The notes beneath the pieces are model-generated. The model had not been told where the DNA came from and made no database searches. It was given only the letters and a program-made list of their open reading frames with translations. A stretch of 64,000 nt of DNA from Blautia sp. AF19-10LB. GTDB taxonomy: Bacteria > Bacillota > Clostridia > Lachnospirales > Lachnospiraceae. Where the stretch lies: positions 1 through 64,000 of the forward strand of contig NZ_QTWS01000013.1 in NCBI RefSeq assembly GCF_003461245.1, given 5' to 3'. The translations under genes and the position numbers were made by a program. Shown piece after piece: positions 25,433 through 33,684 of this stretch; the first letter of the stretch is position 1; each line of letters opens with the position of its first letter.

Positions 25433-25575
25433 AGTATAACATTCGCCAACAAACAGGTCCAAGGGTTTGCAGAAAAAAGTTTTTTCAGGGTAAAACTTTT
25501 TTGCATCAGGACAGATTTCATATATTCCGGGGAGGAATCAGGTCATATGGGTAAAAAAATATCAAGATATTTCCA
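25433..25575 (-). promoter_or_regulatory. Conserved promoter module, copy C
   Basis: In the gene's direction: CTTGATATT-TTTTACC, then TGTCCTGATGCAAAAAAGTTTTACCCTG, then TTGGAC (25457-25462), an 18-bp spacer and TATACT (25433-25438). It lies 55 bp before the acidic-protein start. It is the most diverged of the three copies. Confidence 0.6.
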
Positions 25576-25584
25576 GAATTTTTT

Positions 25585-26412
25585 TTACCTGGTTTTTAAA
25601 TTTTTTTTCGTTTGTTTCCATTGCTTCTTTAAAGGATTTGAAGCTATTATTTTTACTTTCTTGACTGTGCGGTATATACAGGGGCAGAATATTCCTGCTT
25701 TGTTACATCTGAACCGATACATATATGCCAGTATCTGGAAACAGTCTTCTCTTACGCTTTTTTCATTAAAATTGCCATTTTGAGCAGCATCACTCCAGGC
25801 ATTTTTATATTTCGCGTCCAGGATCAGCGCAGGTGTGGTTTTATTTCCTTTTTTGTAAATACACAAATCTGGTTTTAATTTACGTTGTGATTCTTTATCT
25901 GGTATTCTGAAGAATGTCTCTCTTTCATTCTGTGGTTGGAAAGTATACTCTTCTTTTATTTCATCTTCCAGAATACTTTGCAGATACTGTTCCCATACCC
26001 AGTTCATATTAATCAGGACGCCGTGGATCGTTTTTTCTGCCTGTGCTTCTCTGACAAAAATCCCCATGTGCCGCAGGATCAGGATTGCTGTCTTGCGTAC
26101 TTCTTCCCAGTCATGGTATACGGAATGGGTGATCTTTCTGCATTCGTGCTGGACAAGTTTCTGTGCTTCCTGTCTGGATGCCGGCTGCATGATATTACGG
26201 AACTGTGTGATACATTCGCCAACCGTTATTCCAAAGATATCAAGATATTTTATGACTTCCGGATGGTGCAGAAATTGTTCTTCTTCGCCGAATTCAGATT
26301 CGACCAGATTCATAAATTCCCTGTCTATTTCTTCATCTGATTCAAAAAACCAGTCGTTTTTCACATCCCTTTTCCATTCGTCTCCATAAGTTCTGATAAT
26401 AATAAAACTCAT
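25585..26412 (-). CDS. McrC-like PD-(D/E)xK nuclease (no McrB partner seen)
   Basis: 275 residues. The C-terminal half is a McrC-type restriction nuclease: the pre-catalytic helix NMNWVWEQYL (E141), PDL (D182) and LDAKYKN (D199, K201) form a PD-(D/E)xK site. In McrBC systems this subunit cleaves DNA next to modified cytosine, driven by the GTPase McrB. No McrB-like AAA+ gene is adjacent, so the partner is missing or different. The start overlaps the Thg1 stop by ATGA, meaning tight co-translation. It is followed by promoter module C. Confidence 0.8.
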   Translation of the reverse strand: MSFIIIRTYGDEWKRDVKNDWFFESDEEIDREFMNLVESEFGEEEQFLHHPEVIKYLDIFGITVGECITQFRNIMQPASRQEAQKLVQHECRKITHSVYHDWEEVRKTAILILRHMGIFVREAQAEKTIHGVLINMNWVWEQYLQSILEDEIKEEYTFQPQNERETFFRIPDKESQRKLKPDLCIYKKGNKTTPALILDAKYKNAWSDAAQNGNFNEKSVREDCFQILAYMYRFRCNKAGIFCPCIYRTVKKVKIIASNPLKKQWKQTKKNLKTR

Positions 26413-27251
26413 TCATTTCCCTCTCCAATATACACTCTGCTGTTCACATACTCTCTTCCTTCATCTTTAAAAACCGGGATATCCTTGTCAATCACCCAAT
26501 GCATTCTCACCGTTCCCGGTTCAACAGAGAGGGTTTCCAAATCATAGAATTCTTCGAAATCATAAGTTTCCTTGATACAACAGCTCCCTCTCTGAAACTG
26601 TGAAGGAAGGTCATCCCAGGAAAGTCCTTTCTGTGTCAGTAACATCTCTTTAATCTGGCGGCAGTTTTTATGCTGTAATTCTTTATGGCGGAAATTTGCC
26701 TGTCCAAGCATCTGGATTGAGTTTCTCATGGCATCCAGCTGACGCCAGTAAAGATTATTCGCCACTTCTTCCTTGGGCACATTAAATACGCGACAGTCAA
26801 ATATTGCTCCGTTGCTGACTGCTTTTGCATAGACTTCTGCCTGTTTTTCTTCTTTTTCATCTGATGCGGTGTCAGCATATGTTCTGGAATACATCTGCAT
26901 TTTGCGGTTAAATTCCAGAGTCGCCAAGCCTGCTGCAATACTGCACATTTTCTGCACTTCATAATCAAACCAGGGCTCTGATGTAAATTTTTTGTAATCT
27001 GTGAGAACCAGTGTTATCTCATCCGACTGTGTATAGCCAAGAACACATCCCTGAATATTTTCACACAGGTACTTCATGGTATCCTGCATGGCTTTCATCA
27101 AAACTTCATCGAACGGTTTCACGAAATTTCTGGTAAAAGTGTGAAATGCCCTGCCATCCAGCCTCATAATTACAGGTGTTCTTCTCATTAATACGTTTTT
27201 GGGTACTGCCTCATATTTTTTCATTCGTCTTGCAAGTTCTGATGTATCCAT
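26409..27251 (-). CDS. Thg1-like protein (tRNA 5'-end 3'-5' polymerase)
   Basis: 280 residues of the Thg1/TLP family, which add nucleotides in the 3'-5' direction to tRNA 5' ends. Motifs are MRLDGRAFHTFT (metal-binding D32), YTQSDEITLV (D77, E78), a SNGAIFDCRVFN segment and the C-terminal VPKEE...NNLYWRQ region typical of the family. Bacterial members repair truncated tRNAs rather than add G-1 to tRNA-His. ACAGGAG precedes the ATG. It lies between a 58-codon gene and the McrC-like nuclease in one operon, an unusual context that hints at RNA damage repair or defence. Confidence 0.92.
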   Translation of the reverse strand: MDTSELARRMKKYEAVPKNVLMRRTPVIMRLDGRAFHTFTRNFVKPFDEVLMKAMQDTMKYLCENIQGCVLGYTQSDEITLVLTDYKKFTSEPWFDYEVQKMCSIAAGLATLEFNRKMQMYSRTYADTASDEKEEKQAEVYAKAVSNGAIFDCRVFNVPKEEVANNLYWRQLDAMRNSIQMLGQANFRHKELQHKNCRQIKEMLLTQKGLSWDDLPSQFQRGSCCIKETYDFEEFYDLETLSVEPGTVRMHWVIDKDIPVFKDEGREYVNSRVYIGEGNE

Positions 27252-27269
27252 TGCTTTTCTCCTGTTCTA

Positions 27270-27446
27270 CTATTTTTCTGGAAGGTCTGTTACATCATTC
27301 AGGTCTTTTTTCCATTTTGAAGCCATATCTTTGGTTATTTTATGCCATTCCATATTTCCTTCAGCATTTATCTCGTATGCAAAAAGTATCCGTGTAACTT
27401 CATCGTCTTTCCTGACAATATATTTTTCCAGTTCTTCTTCTGTCAT
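27270..27446 (-). CDS. Small charged protein (58 residues)
   Basis: A short acidic-amphipathic protein (start MTEEELEKYIVRKDDEV, end DVTDLPEK). Its ATG overlaps the stop of the upstream small ORF (ATGA) and the Thg1 gene begins 18 nt after its stop, so it sits inside a coupled operon. There is no known motif. It may be a regulator or antitoxin-like partner; nothing proves it. Confidence 0.55.
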   Translation of the reverse strand: MTEEELEKYIVRKDDEVTRILFAYEINAEGNMEWHKITKDMASKWKKDLNDVTDLPEK

Positions 27447-27588
27447 TTCTTCGTTTCATACACAAAAGAAACTGTCGGGCATTCTTTGCTGTAATAAATA
27501 CGGAGTTTTTCTCTGTCTTTTTCAAACATCCGCTCAAACAGATCAAAGTAGAATTCTTCTCTTAATTCCTGTATGTTTTTTCTCCCAT
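27443..27588 (-). pseudogene. Small ORF with a one-base deletion in an A tract
   Basis: ATG at 27588 (AAAGGA upstream) begins MGEK but reaches a stop after 8 codons. One more A in the A6 run after GAG would restore a 48-residue protein (IQELREEFYFDLFERMF, ending VYETKK) whose stop overlaps the next ATG as ATGA. The preserved downstream frame and coupling suggest a real first gene of the operon that is now frameshifted, or expressed by slippage on the A run. Confidence 0.5.
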
Positions 27589-27621
27589 GTCACTACATCC
27601 TTTCTTGTTTTCCTGATATAT

Positions 27622-27755
27622 ATGATAGCATCGGCCTAAAATTAGTTCCAGAGCACTTGTAAGAGAAATTTTGACCAGGGTAGAACTTTTTTTATGTCAG
27701 GGACAACTCGGGTCATAAGGGACCACGAATATCAAGGGGATTTTACAAAAAATTT
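27622..27755 (-). promoter_or_regulatory. Conserved promoter module, copy B
   Basis: In the direction of the Thg1 operon: CCCCTTGATATTCGTGGTCC, ACCCGAGTTGTCCCTG, TTCTACCCTG 22 bp later, then CTGGAA (27646-27651), an 18-bp spacer and an extended -10 TGC-TATCAT (27622-27627). It ends 34 bp before the first ATG. The first half is nearly identical to copy A at 5985-6125. Confidence 0.65.
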
Positions 27756-27760
27756 TGTTA

Positions 27761-27789
27761 TTGTCGAAATACATCAAAAAAGGTAAAAT
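27761..27789 (+). promoter_or_regulatory. Promoter of the secreted protein gene
   Basis: TTGTCG (27761-27766), a 17-bp spacer and TAAAAT (27784-27789) lie 29 bp before the start at 27819, diverging from module B. Confidence 0.5.
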
Positions 27790-27818
27790 GAAGTTATCAA
27801 AATCAAGGAGGAATGACT

Positions 27819-28499
27819 ATGAAGAAGAAAAATTTCAGAAAGTTATTCGCAGTTCTTATCGCAGCCTGTATGATGGTTCTCTGTGTTCCGGTTACTTCAC
27901 AAGCCACCGTCAGGGTTTCTGCCCCGCGATTAAAAACTGCCAGAAGTACCAGCAGTGGTATGTATCTTAACTGGACACGTATTTCGAATGCTTCCGGATA
28001 CGTGATCTATCGAAACAACAAATGTATCGGCGGTGTAAAGGGCAGCAGAAGCCTTGCCTACCTGGACAAAAAAGCCAAAACAGGTAGCAGGTATACCTAC
28101 TCTGTAAGAGCCTTCCGCCAGTATGGCAAAAAGCGTGTTTACAGTAATGCCAGCAACCGAATTCAGGGTGTCAGAAAGGCAGTCTCCAATAATGGACTGG
28201 GTACTCCGGTTCAGTCAGGTGTCCGTTTCTGGAAAAACCTCAGTGCAACCGGTGGAAATGGTGTCACTTACGGAACAACATGGAATAAGATTAAAGGTGC
28301 TGCCGGATATCAGGTGCAGATTCGCGGATATGAATATGGAAATGTCCTTACCTATTCAAAATTTACCAAAAAAAACAGCTACGGCGAAAGCTTTTCCAGT
28401 TACGACAAAATTGGAATGAGAATAAGAGCCTACAAAATCGTAGGTGGAAAGAACGTATATGGTCCATTCAGCAAATGGTCCTTCAGTAATGTTCGTTAA
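27819..28499 (+). CDS. Secreted protein with fibronectin type III-like domain
   Basis: About 226 residues: a signal peptide (KKKNFRK basic start, hydrophobic LFAVLIAACMMVLCV, likely cleavage after SQA) followed by a fibronectin-III-like domain (YLNWTRISNASGYVIYRN, YTYSVRAFRQYGKKRVYSN) and a second, related domain (TTWNKIKGAAGYQVQIRG to the end). The ATG at 27819 is 7 nt from AAGGAGG. It is Lys/Arg- and Ser-rich, as in cell-surface proteins of Lachnospiraceae. It has its own promoter and terminator. Adhesion or carbohydrate binding is possible. Confidence 0.85.
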   Translation: MKKKNFRKLFAVLIAACMMVLCVPVTSQATVRVSAPRLKTARSTSSGMYLNWTRISNASGYVIYRNNKCIGGVKGSRSLAYLDKKAKTGSRYTYSVRAFRQYGKKRVYSNASNRIQGVRKAVSNNGLGTPVQSGVRFWKNLSATGGNGVTYGTTWNKIKGAAGYQVQIRGYEYGNVLTYSKFTKKNSYGESFSSYDKIGMRIRAYKIVGGKNVYGPFSKWSFSNVR

Positions 28500-28513
28500 G
28501 TGCTGACATAAAA

Positions 28514-28552
28514 ACAGCCCGGATTGATAGTGTTCCTATCAATCCGGGCTGT
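28514..28552. terminator. Bidirectional terminator
   Basis: A perfect 17-bp stem (ACAGCCCGGATTGATAG) with a 5-nt loop and a T-rich tail, between the secreted-protein gene and the converging DUF4340 gene. Confidence 0.9.
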
Positions 28553-28556
28553 CTTT

Positions 28557-30140
28557 TTATTCTTCTTCAGAATTAGTTTCTTTATCCTGATTTATCACTT
28601 TCTGATATGCCTCATCCATATCTCGAATGTTCATCTTGTTTACCAGATAAACCTTATCTCCGACAACTGCTGCATAGAAGTTTGTGTCGTATTCGTAGTA
28701 CTCTGCGGTAGTCTCGTTGCCGTCTGTGTCTTTGAATACGAAGGTGTATGCAGGATCGCCTTCCGGGGTATAGTCTTCGGTGAGACGCTGCTGGGCAGTC
28801 ATGTTGATGAGTTTATTGTAGAAGGTTGTGAATATTGTCTCATCCAAATCTGCTCCATCCAGTTTATAGGAAACGGTTGTTGTCTCCTCTGCTTCCTCAT
28901 CATCACTGTCTTTCGTCGTCTCTCGTGTTACTGTCACTGTATGGTCGCCGTTTGGAGTTTTTACTTCCAGAGAATCCAGGCTGTTGACAGAGAGATAATT
29001 TACAGAAAGACTGTAGAAATCAGATACTGTGCTGTCAAGGATGTCTGTCAGGGAATCCTCTGTGATCGTGTAGACTTCTTTGCTGTCGTCTACTTTTACG
29101 TAGCGGTCACTGCCTGTTTCATCACCGACATAGATAGTGATTTCTTTGTCGACTGTGACTGTCTTTGTCTCTTCTTCCTCGGAATCGTCCTCTGTGTCAG
29201 AAGAATCCGCATCCTCTGTATCGCTGTCCGTTGAGCTTTCATCTTCAGAAGATGTCTCAGAATCTGTATCCGTTTCATCTGTGCTTTCCGATGTATCTTC
29301 GGCATCCTCAGAATCATCTTCTACCGCTTCTTCCTCCGTATATTTCGCAGTGATCACTGCATACGGATCGTCAAATCCATATTTGGAATCATCTGTGCAG
29401 TTATAATCCACAAAGCTGTCATATGCCAGTGAACCGATTGCTGATGTCACCGTTCCGGCCTTATCGGTATCTGCTTTTTCGGATGTCTTTCCGTCTGACA
29501 CATTCCAGAAGAGATTATCCGGATCCTGGGTCAGTTCATAACCGTCTTCTTTGTCAACCTTGACCTCTGTGATCGTTGAGGAAGTCACAGACGGGAAAGT
29601 TCCGCTCTCTGCAAAATCATACAGAGTTCCCATGAATGGCTCCACTGCGGAGCTGTCTACCAGATATACATTCTTGTCATCATCGCTTTTCTTCACATAA
29701 TACTGGCTGGTGGATTCATTCTCCATACCGATCTGAAGTACTGTATCTCCGTCATCTGTCGTAAGTTTGATCTCATTCTGTGGAGAATCCAGATCATATT
29801 CACTTAAATCCTCCACATCAGAGATTTCCTGTGCAGCAGAGAGGGATGCGAGCCCTCCCACTGCAGTATTTACAGTATCCTGATCCACCGGGAAATCCGC
29901 ATCGCTTTTTTCCGACCAGGCGTCGTCTTTTTTGTCAAATTCTACATTGTCCTGTCCTGCTGTGAATGCAACCGAAGTAATATCATCTGTAGACAGGCTG
30001 GTCAGTTCAACGCTTGTGTCCTCTTCCTCAGATTCTTTCTTTTCCTGAGAAGAAACATAAGAATTTACGCCCACATAAGCTCCGGACACCACGCCAAGTG
30101 CAACTACAGCAGAGACAAGTTTTACTGTCTTTTTTTTCAT
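28557..30140 (-). CDS. DUF4340 domain-containing, membrane-anchored protein
   Basis: About 527 residues: an N-terminal membrane anchor (VKLVSAVVALGVVSGAYVG), then an extracytoplasmic DUF4340 region with a repeated beta-rich layout (DDAWSEKSDADFPVD; DPDNLFWNVSDG). A strongly acidic Ser/Asp/Glu/Thr linker lies at about residues 280-330. The C-terminus (YEYDTNFYAAVVGDKVYLVNKM) matches the family. The ATG at 30138-30140 overlaps the stop of the GldG-like gene (TAATG). DUF4340 proteins regularly accompany GldG-type ABC systems, so it is probably a periplasmic-side partner; the function is unknown. Confidence 0.87.
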   Translation of the reverse strand: MKKKTVKLVSAVVALGVVSGAYVGVNSYVSSQEKKESEEEDTSVELTSLSTDDITSVAFTAGQDNVEFDKKDDAWSEKSDADFPVDQDTVNTAVGGLASLSAAQEISDVEDLSEYDLDSPQNEIKLTTDDGDTVLQIGMENESTSQYYVKKSDDDKNVYLVDSSAVEPFMGTLYDFAESGTFPSVTSSTITEVKVDKEDGYELTQDPDNLFWNVSDGKTSEKADTDKAGTVTSAIGSLAYDSFVDYNCTDDSKYGFDDPYAVITAKYTEEEAVEDDSEDAEDTSESTDETDTDSETSSEDESSTDSDTEDADSSDTEDDSEEEETKTVTVDKEITIYVGDETGSDRYVKVDDSKEVYTITEDSLTDILDSTVSDFYSLSVNYLSVNSLDSLEVKTPNGDHTVTVTRETTKDSDDEEAEETTTVSYKLDGADLDETIFTTFYNKLINMTAQQRLTEDYTPEGDPAYTFVFKDTDGNETTAEYYEYDTNFYAAVVGDKVYLVNKMNIRDMDEAYQKVINQDKETNSEEE

Positions 30141-31636
30141 TATGCTTTTCTCCTTTTCAGCCATACGCCGAAGCCGATCACCAGAAATGCAACCGGGATC
30201 AGACCCATGATAATGATCTTCCAGAAACTTGCATCATAGGCAGTCAGAGTCAGGTAAGAAACCTGGAGGTCTTTTGCCGGAACAGAAATCGTAGAAGTTT
30301 CATCGGAACTGCACATCCAGCTTAAGGATTCCATGATCATCTGCTCATTTCCACCGGATACCATCTGATTGATCTGGCTGTCCATCAGATTGGAGGAAGC
30401 ATAATAAACGATCTGTGTTTCTTTGTCATCATCCAGAGATTCTGTGATGCTTACACCTAGGTCAAATGGTCCCTTGATATCGTCATCTGTTTCCTCAATG
30501 CTTCCACTGTTTACATCCACCTTGGAATATGCACTGTCTGATGTAGTAAGAAGACTCTCTATCGTTACCGTATCTCTCACATCATCTGTTTTCTGGATAC
30601 CCTGTGCTGTAGGCATCAGCACATAATATCCCTTGGAAGCAAAATCTGTGATCGCATCTGTGCTGTTAACTGTCGGAACCAGATAATATGGCATCTGTGC
30701 GTAATGCTGGGAATCTCCCTCAATCACGATTCCCTCTGTTCTCTCTACGCCGTAATTTGCAAGTACAGCGTCAAAGTTTGTCATGGATTCTTCCGTATAA
30801 TCAGAGAAGATCATAGCCTTGCCGCCGTTTTCCAGATACTCGATGATCGCATCTTTTTCTGTCTCGGAAATATCACTTGTCGGTGCGTTGATCAGCAGGC
30901 AGGCTGCATCATCCGGCACGCTCTCTTCTGTCAGAAGATTCAGGGACTGGATATCGATATTCGCTTTCTCGATATCTTCTTTTAAGGTAGAATCGAGTTC
31001 CTTCTCTCCATGTCCGTCGAGTGTGTACAGGATCGGAAGATTTTCGGATGTTACATAAGAGATCGCGCTGTCGATCTGTCCTTCGCCGTCGAATCCTGTT
31101 GTTGTATAACTGTAAGTGTTATAGTCCATGGAGGACTGGTAGATCGTATCGTAAGATACGACTTTGCTTCTGTCACCGCATACAACGATCAGGCTGTTTG
31201 CAGAAACATCATCACTTGTATACTGAGAAGTAAATTTCGGATTTACAACAGGGTCTTTTGTCTCAACTTTAATATGCGAAGATTCTTCCGCATATCTTTC
31301 CAGAAGTCTCTTTAATGTCTCATCCTCAGAACCACTCTGGACAACCTGATAGATCGTGATATCCTTGTCCAGCTTCTTGAGATAAGCTTTCGTCTCATCG
31401 CCGATACTATAAAGCTTCTGTGAGCTTACATCAAACTCTGTATATTTGGATGGCAGAGATCCGACGATCATATTGATCACAATTACGATCACAATAAAAA
31501 TCGCACTGATCACAACACTATAGGAACCGTTTTTCAGATATTTTCCATTCATGGATTCTTTAATCCTCTGCTTTAACGGCTTCTTTTCTTTCTTGTTCTG
31601 CCCGTCTTTTTTGTTAAACTTTTCCTTCAGTTTCAT
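30140..31636 (-). CDS. GldG-like ABC transporter auxiliary protein
   Basis: About 498 residues: a basic Lys-rich start, transmembrane helix (VVISAIFIVIVIVINMIVG), a large extracytoplasmic domain of the GldG / ABC-type auxiliary type (DVSSQKLYSIGDETK; LYTLDGHGEKEL; ENGGKAMIF), and a C-terminal helix before KRRKA. In Bacteroidetes GldG belongs to the GldAFG complex for gliding; in Firmicutes its role is unknown. The ATG at 31636 follows GGAGG; the longer frame overlaps the permease. It is third in the NBD-permease-GldG-DUF4340 operon. Confidence 0.9.
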   Translation of the reverse strand: MKLKEKFNKKDGQNKKEKKPLKQRIKESMNGKYLKNGSYSVVISAIFIVIVIVINMIVGSLPSKYTEFDVSSQKLYSIGDETKAYLKKLDKDITIYQVVQSGSEDETLKRLLERYAEESSHIKVETKDPVVNPKFTSQYTSDDVSANSLIVVCGDRSKVVSYDTIYQSSMDYNTYSYTTTGFDGEGQIDSAISYVTSENLPILYTLDGHGEKELDSTLKEDIEKANIDIQSLNLLTEESVPDDAACLLINAPTSDISETEKDAIIEYLENGGKAMIFSDYTEESMTNFDAVLANYGVERTEGIVIEGDSQHYAQMPYYLVPTVNSTDAITDFASKGYYVLMPTAQGIQKTDDVRDTVTIESLLTTSDSAYSKVDVNSGSIEETDDDIKGPFDLGVSITESLDDDKETQIVYYASSNLMDSQINQMVSGGNEQMIMESLSWMCSSDETSTISVPAKDLQVSYLTLTAYDASFWKIIIMGLIPVAFLVIGFGVWLKRRKA

Positions 31637-31649
31637 CTTTCTCGCCTCC

Positions 31650-32513
31650 TTAATTCCAACGTCTCTTCGCAATAGACTGTACGGTCAGGAAAAGACAAAC
31701 TGCGATCACTGACACGAAATACAGGATTCCCTTGATGTCAAAGATCGAATTGGCAAAGTTATCAAAATGGCTACTCAGGTTAACGATATTCAGAGCCTTC
31801 TGGATCCCGCCTGAGAAGAAAGAAGAATTTACCACATATATAATCGCAAGAATGATCTCTCCGATCACACATACTGCTGCCGAAATCAGCAGATTCTTGA
31901 TCATCGTATAAATGATCAGAGCTGCCGCAAGGATCAGAAGTCCAAATGTAATGCAGGTAGACAGAGCTCCCTCTGAAAAGAATGAGGAAATTCCGTTCAT
32001 CATATAAAATGCAAACAGAAATACAAAGGTAAGAACTGCTGCAATAACCTGACTCTCAGTCAGGGAAGATACAAATACACCAATTGCAAGGTTTGCACAG
32101 CCAAGCAGAAAAAATCCCAGAATACCTGTATAGGCTCCTGCAAAAGAAACTGTTCCGAATTTTGACATCAGAAGTGGGTAAAAGCACATGATGACCATCG
32201 GAATCGCAAAGATCGTTACCAGTGCAAGATATTTACCAAGAACGATCTGGCCGACAGAAACCGGCGCTGTCAGAAGCAGCTGGTCTGTCTTCTGTTTCCG
32301 TTCTTCTGCAAGAACTCTCATGGTCAGGATTGGAACGCTGATCAGAAATACAAAGGTCAGCGCACTTAACGTATATTCAAATTTCGGATAAGCTGCTGCC
32401 AGCTGATAGGCCGAAAAATAAATACCTGTAAGAAGCAGGATAAAGAAAATAAACAAATATCCTACCATAGATGTGAGATAACTTCTCAGCTCTCTCTTAT
32501 ATACTGCTGTCAT
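31650..32513 (-). CDS. ABC-2 type permease, GldF-like
   Basis: 287 residues with six predicted membrane helices and the conserved cytoplasmic segment RVLAEERKQKTDQLLLTAPVS (here split by one helix), typical of the ABC2_membrane_3/GldF family. It starts within the stop of the ATPase gene (ATGA overlap, 32510-32513). It forms the membrane channel of the complex with the ATPase and GldG-like protein. Confidence 0.92.
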   Translation of the reverse strand: MTAVYKRELRSYLTSMVGYLFIFFILLLTGIYFSAYQLAAAYPKFEYTLSALTFVFLISVPILTMRVLAEERKQKTDQLLLTAPVSVGQIVLGKYLALVTIFAIPMVIMCFYPLLMSKFGTVSFAGAYTGILGFFLLGCANLAIGVFVSSLTESQVIAAVLTFVFLFAFYMMNGISSFFSEGALSTCITFGLLILAAALIIYTMIKNLLISAAVCVIGEIILAIIYVVNSSFFSGGIQKALNIVNLSSHFDNFANSIFDIKGILYFVSVIAVCLFLTVQSIAKRRWN

Positions 32514-33490
32514 TTCGTTTCTCCCTCCTTCTCCGGTTCCTCAGGTTTTTTCTTCTTGTCATCTTCGGTCAGCTCCAGGAAGATCTCTTCGAGGGATACT
32601 TTCTTGGACTGCATTTCAAGGATCGGATAATGATGTTCTGCCATCTTAAAGAAAACTTCCTCACGGATATCTGTATTTTCTTCTGTGGAAAGTTTCACTT
32701 CCCAGCCTTCCTGATCCTTGGCTGCGTTGATCGCGATCTCCTTGATCCCCTCGATCTCTCCAAGCAGAATACGGATCTTGTCCTTATCTCCTTTGACAAG
32801 AAGTGACAGATTGTTGGAACCCTGCGCGAGTTTCCCCAGGTTATCCGGCGTATCGCTGGCAACCAGTTTGCCATGAGAAATGATCAATACATAATCACAT
32901 ACTGCACTTACCTCAGAAAGAATATGAGAACTCAGGATAACGGTATGTTTCTTTTTAAGGCTCTTGATCAGATCGCGGATCTCTATGATCTGCTTCGGAT
33001 CAAGTCCTACTGTCGGCTCATCCAGGATGATAACTTCCGGATATCCTAGGATCGCCTGTGCAAGTCCAACTCTCTGTCTGTAACCTTTGGACAGATTTTT
33101 GATCAGGCGGTTACGCATATCTGAGATCTTGACCATCTCCATGACTTCTTCAACCATGGATTTCTTTTCGTTTTTTGGGATTTTTTTGAGATCAGCGGCG
33201 AAATTCATATATTCGAGCACTGTCATATCGAAATAAAGAGGCGGAATTTCCGGCAGATAACCGATACATTTCTTTGCCTGTTCCGGTTCTTCCAGTATGT
33301 CATGATCGTCAATGGTTACCGTTCCTTCCGTAGATGCTATATAACCGGTAATCATGTTCATAGTTGTTGATTTACCGGCTCCGTTCGGCCCGAGAAAGCC
33401 GTAGATTTTTCCCTTCTCTATCTTAAAAGAAAGGTGGTCAACTGCTGTATGGTCGCCATAACGTTTGACCAGATTGTTTACTTCAATCAC
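32510..33490 (-). CDS. ABC transporter ATP-binding protein, GldA-like
   Basis: 326 residues: Walker A GPNGAGKSTTM, signature LSKGYRQRVGLAQA, Walker B VIILDEPTVGLDP, switch His SSHILSEV. The C-terminal 100 residues form the extra domain of this subfamily and end in a Lys/Glu-rich tail. It drives the GldF-like permease. ATG with GGAGG upstream; first gene of its operon, separated from rsmG by 195 bp. Confidence 0.93.
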   Translation of the reverse strand: MIEVNNLVKRYGDHTAVDHLSFKIEKGKIYGFLGPNGAGKSTTMNMITGYIASTEGTVTIDDHDILEEPEQAKKCIGYLPEIPPLYFDMTVLEYMNFAADLKKIPKNEKKSMVEEVMEMVKISDMRNRLIKNLSKGYRQRVGLAQAILGYPEVIILDEPTVGLDPKQIIEIRDLIKSLKKKHTVILSSHILSEVSAVCDYVLIISHGKLVASDTPDNLGKLAQGSNNLSLLVKGDKDKIRILLGEIEGIKEIAINAAKDQEGWEVKLSTEENTDIREEVFFKMAEHHYPILEMQSKKVSLEEIFLELTEDDKKKKPEEPEKEGETK

Positions 33491-33574
33491 AAATTTCTCC
33501 TCCTTTTCTTTACAAACAGAAGATGCTTCCGGGCGAAACAGAGATAGGGGATACCTGGAAACATCTTTTATTAC

Positions 33575-33597
33575 GGAGCGGATCTTACATCCGCTCC
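33575..33597. terminator. Hairpin between rsmG and the ABC operon
   Basis: A perfect 9-bp stem GGAGCGGAT / ATCCGCTCC with a 5-nt loop. The following tract on the minus strand (GTAATAAAAG) is only weakly U-rich, so it may be a poor terminator of the rnpA-rsmG run. Confidence 0.5.
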
Positions 33598-33684
33598 TTG
33601 AAATATTCTATGAGAAAGTTGTGATAAAAATTGGATAAATCTGTGAGGATTCTGTGAAAAGGAATTTGAGAAATTCAGGATAAT

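Noticed and set aside
29096..29406. Ser- and Arg-rich ORFs on both strands over the DUF4340 gene
   Set aside because: They are shadows of the acidic low-complexity region of the DUF4340 protein.
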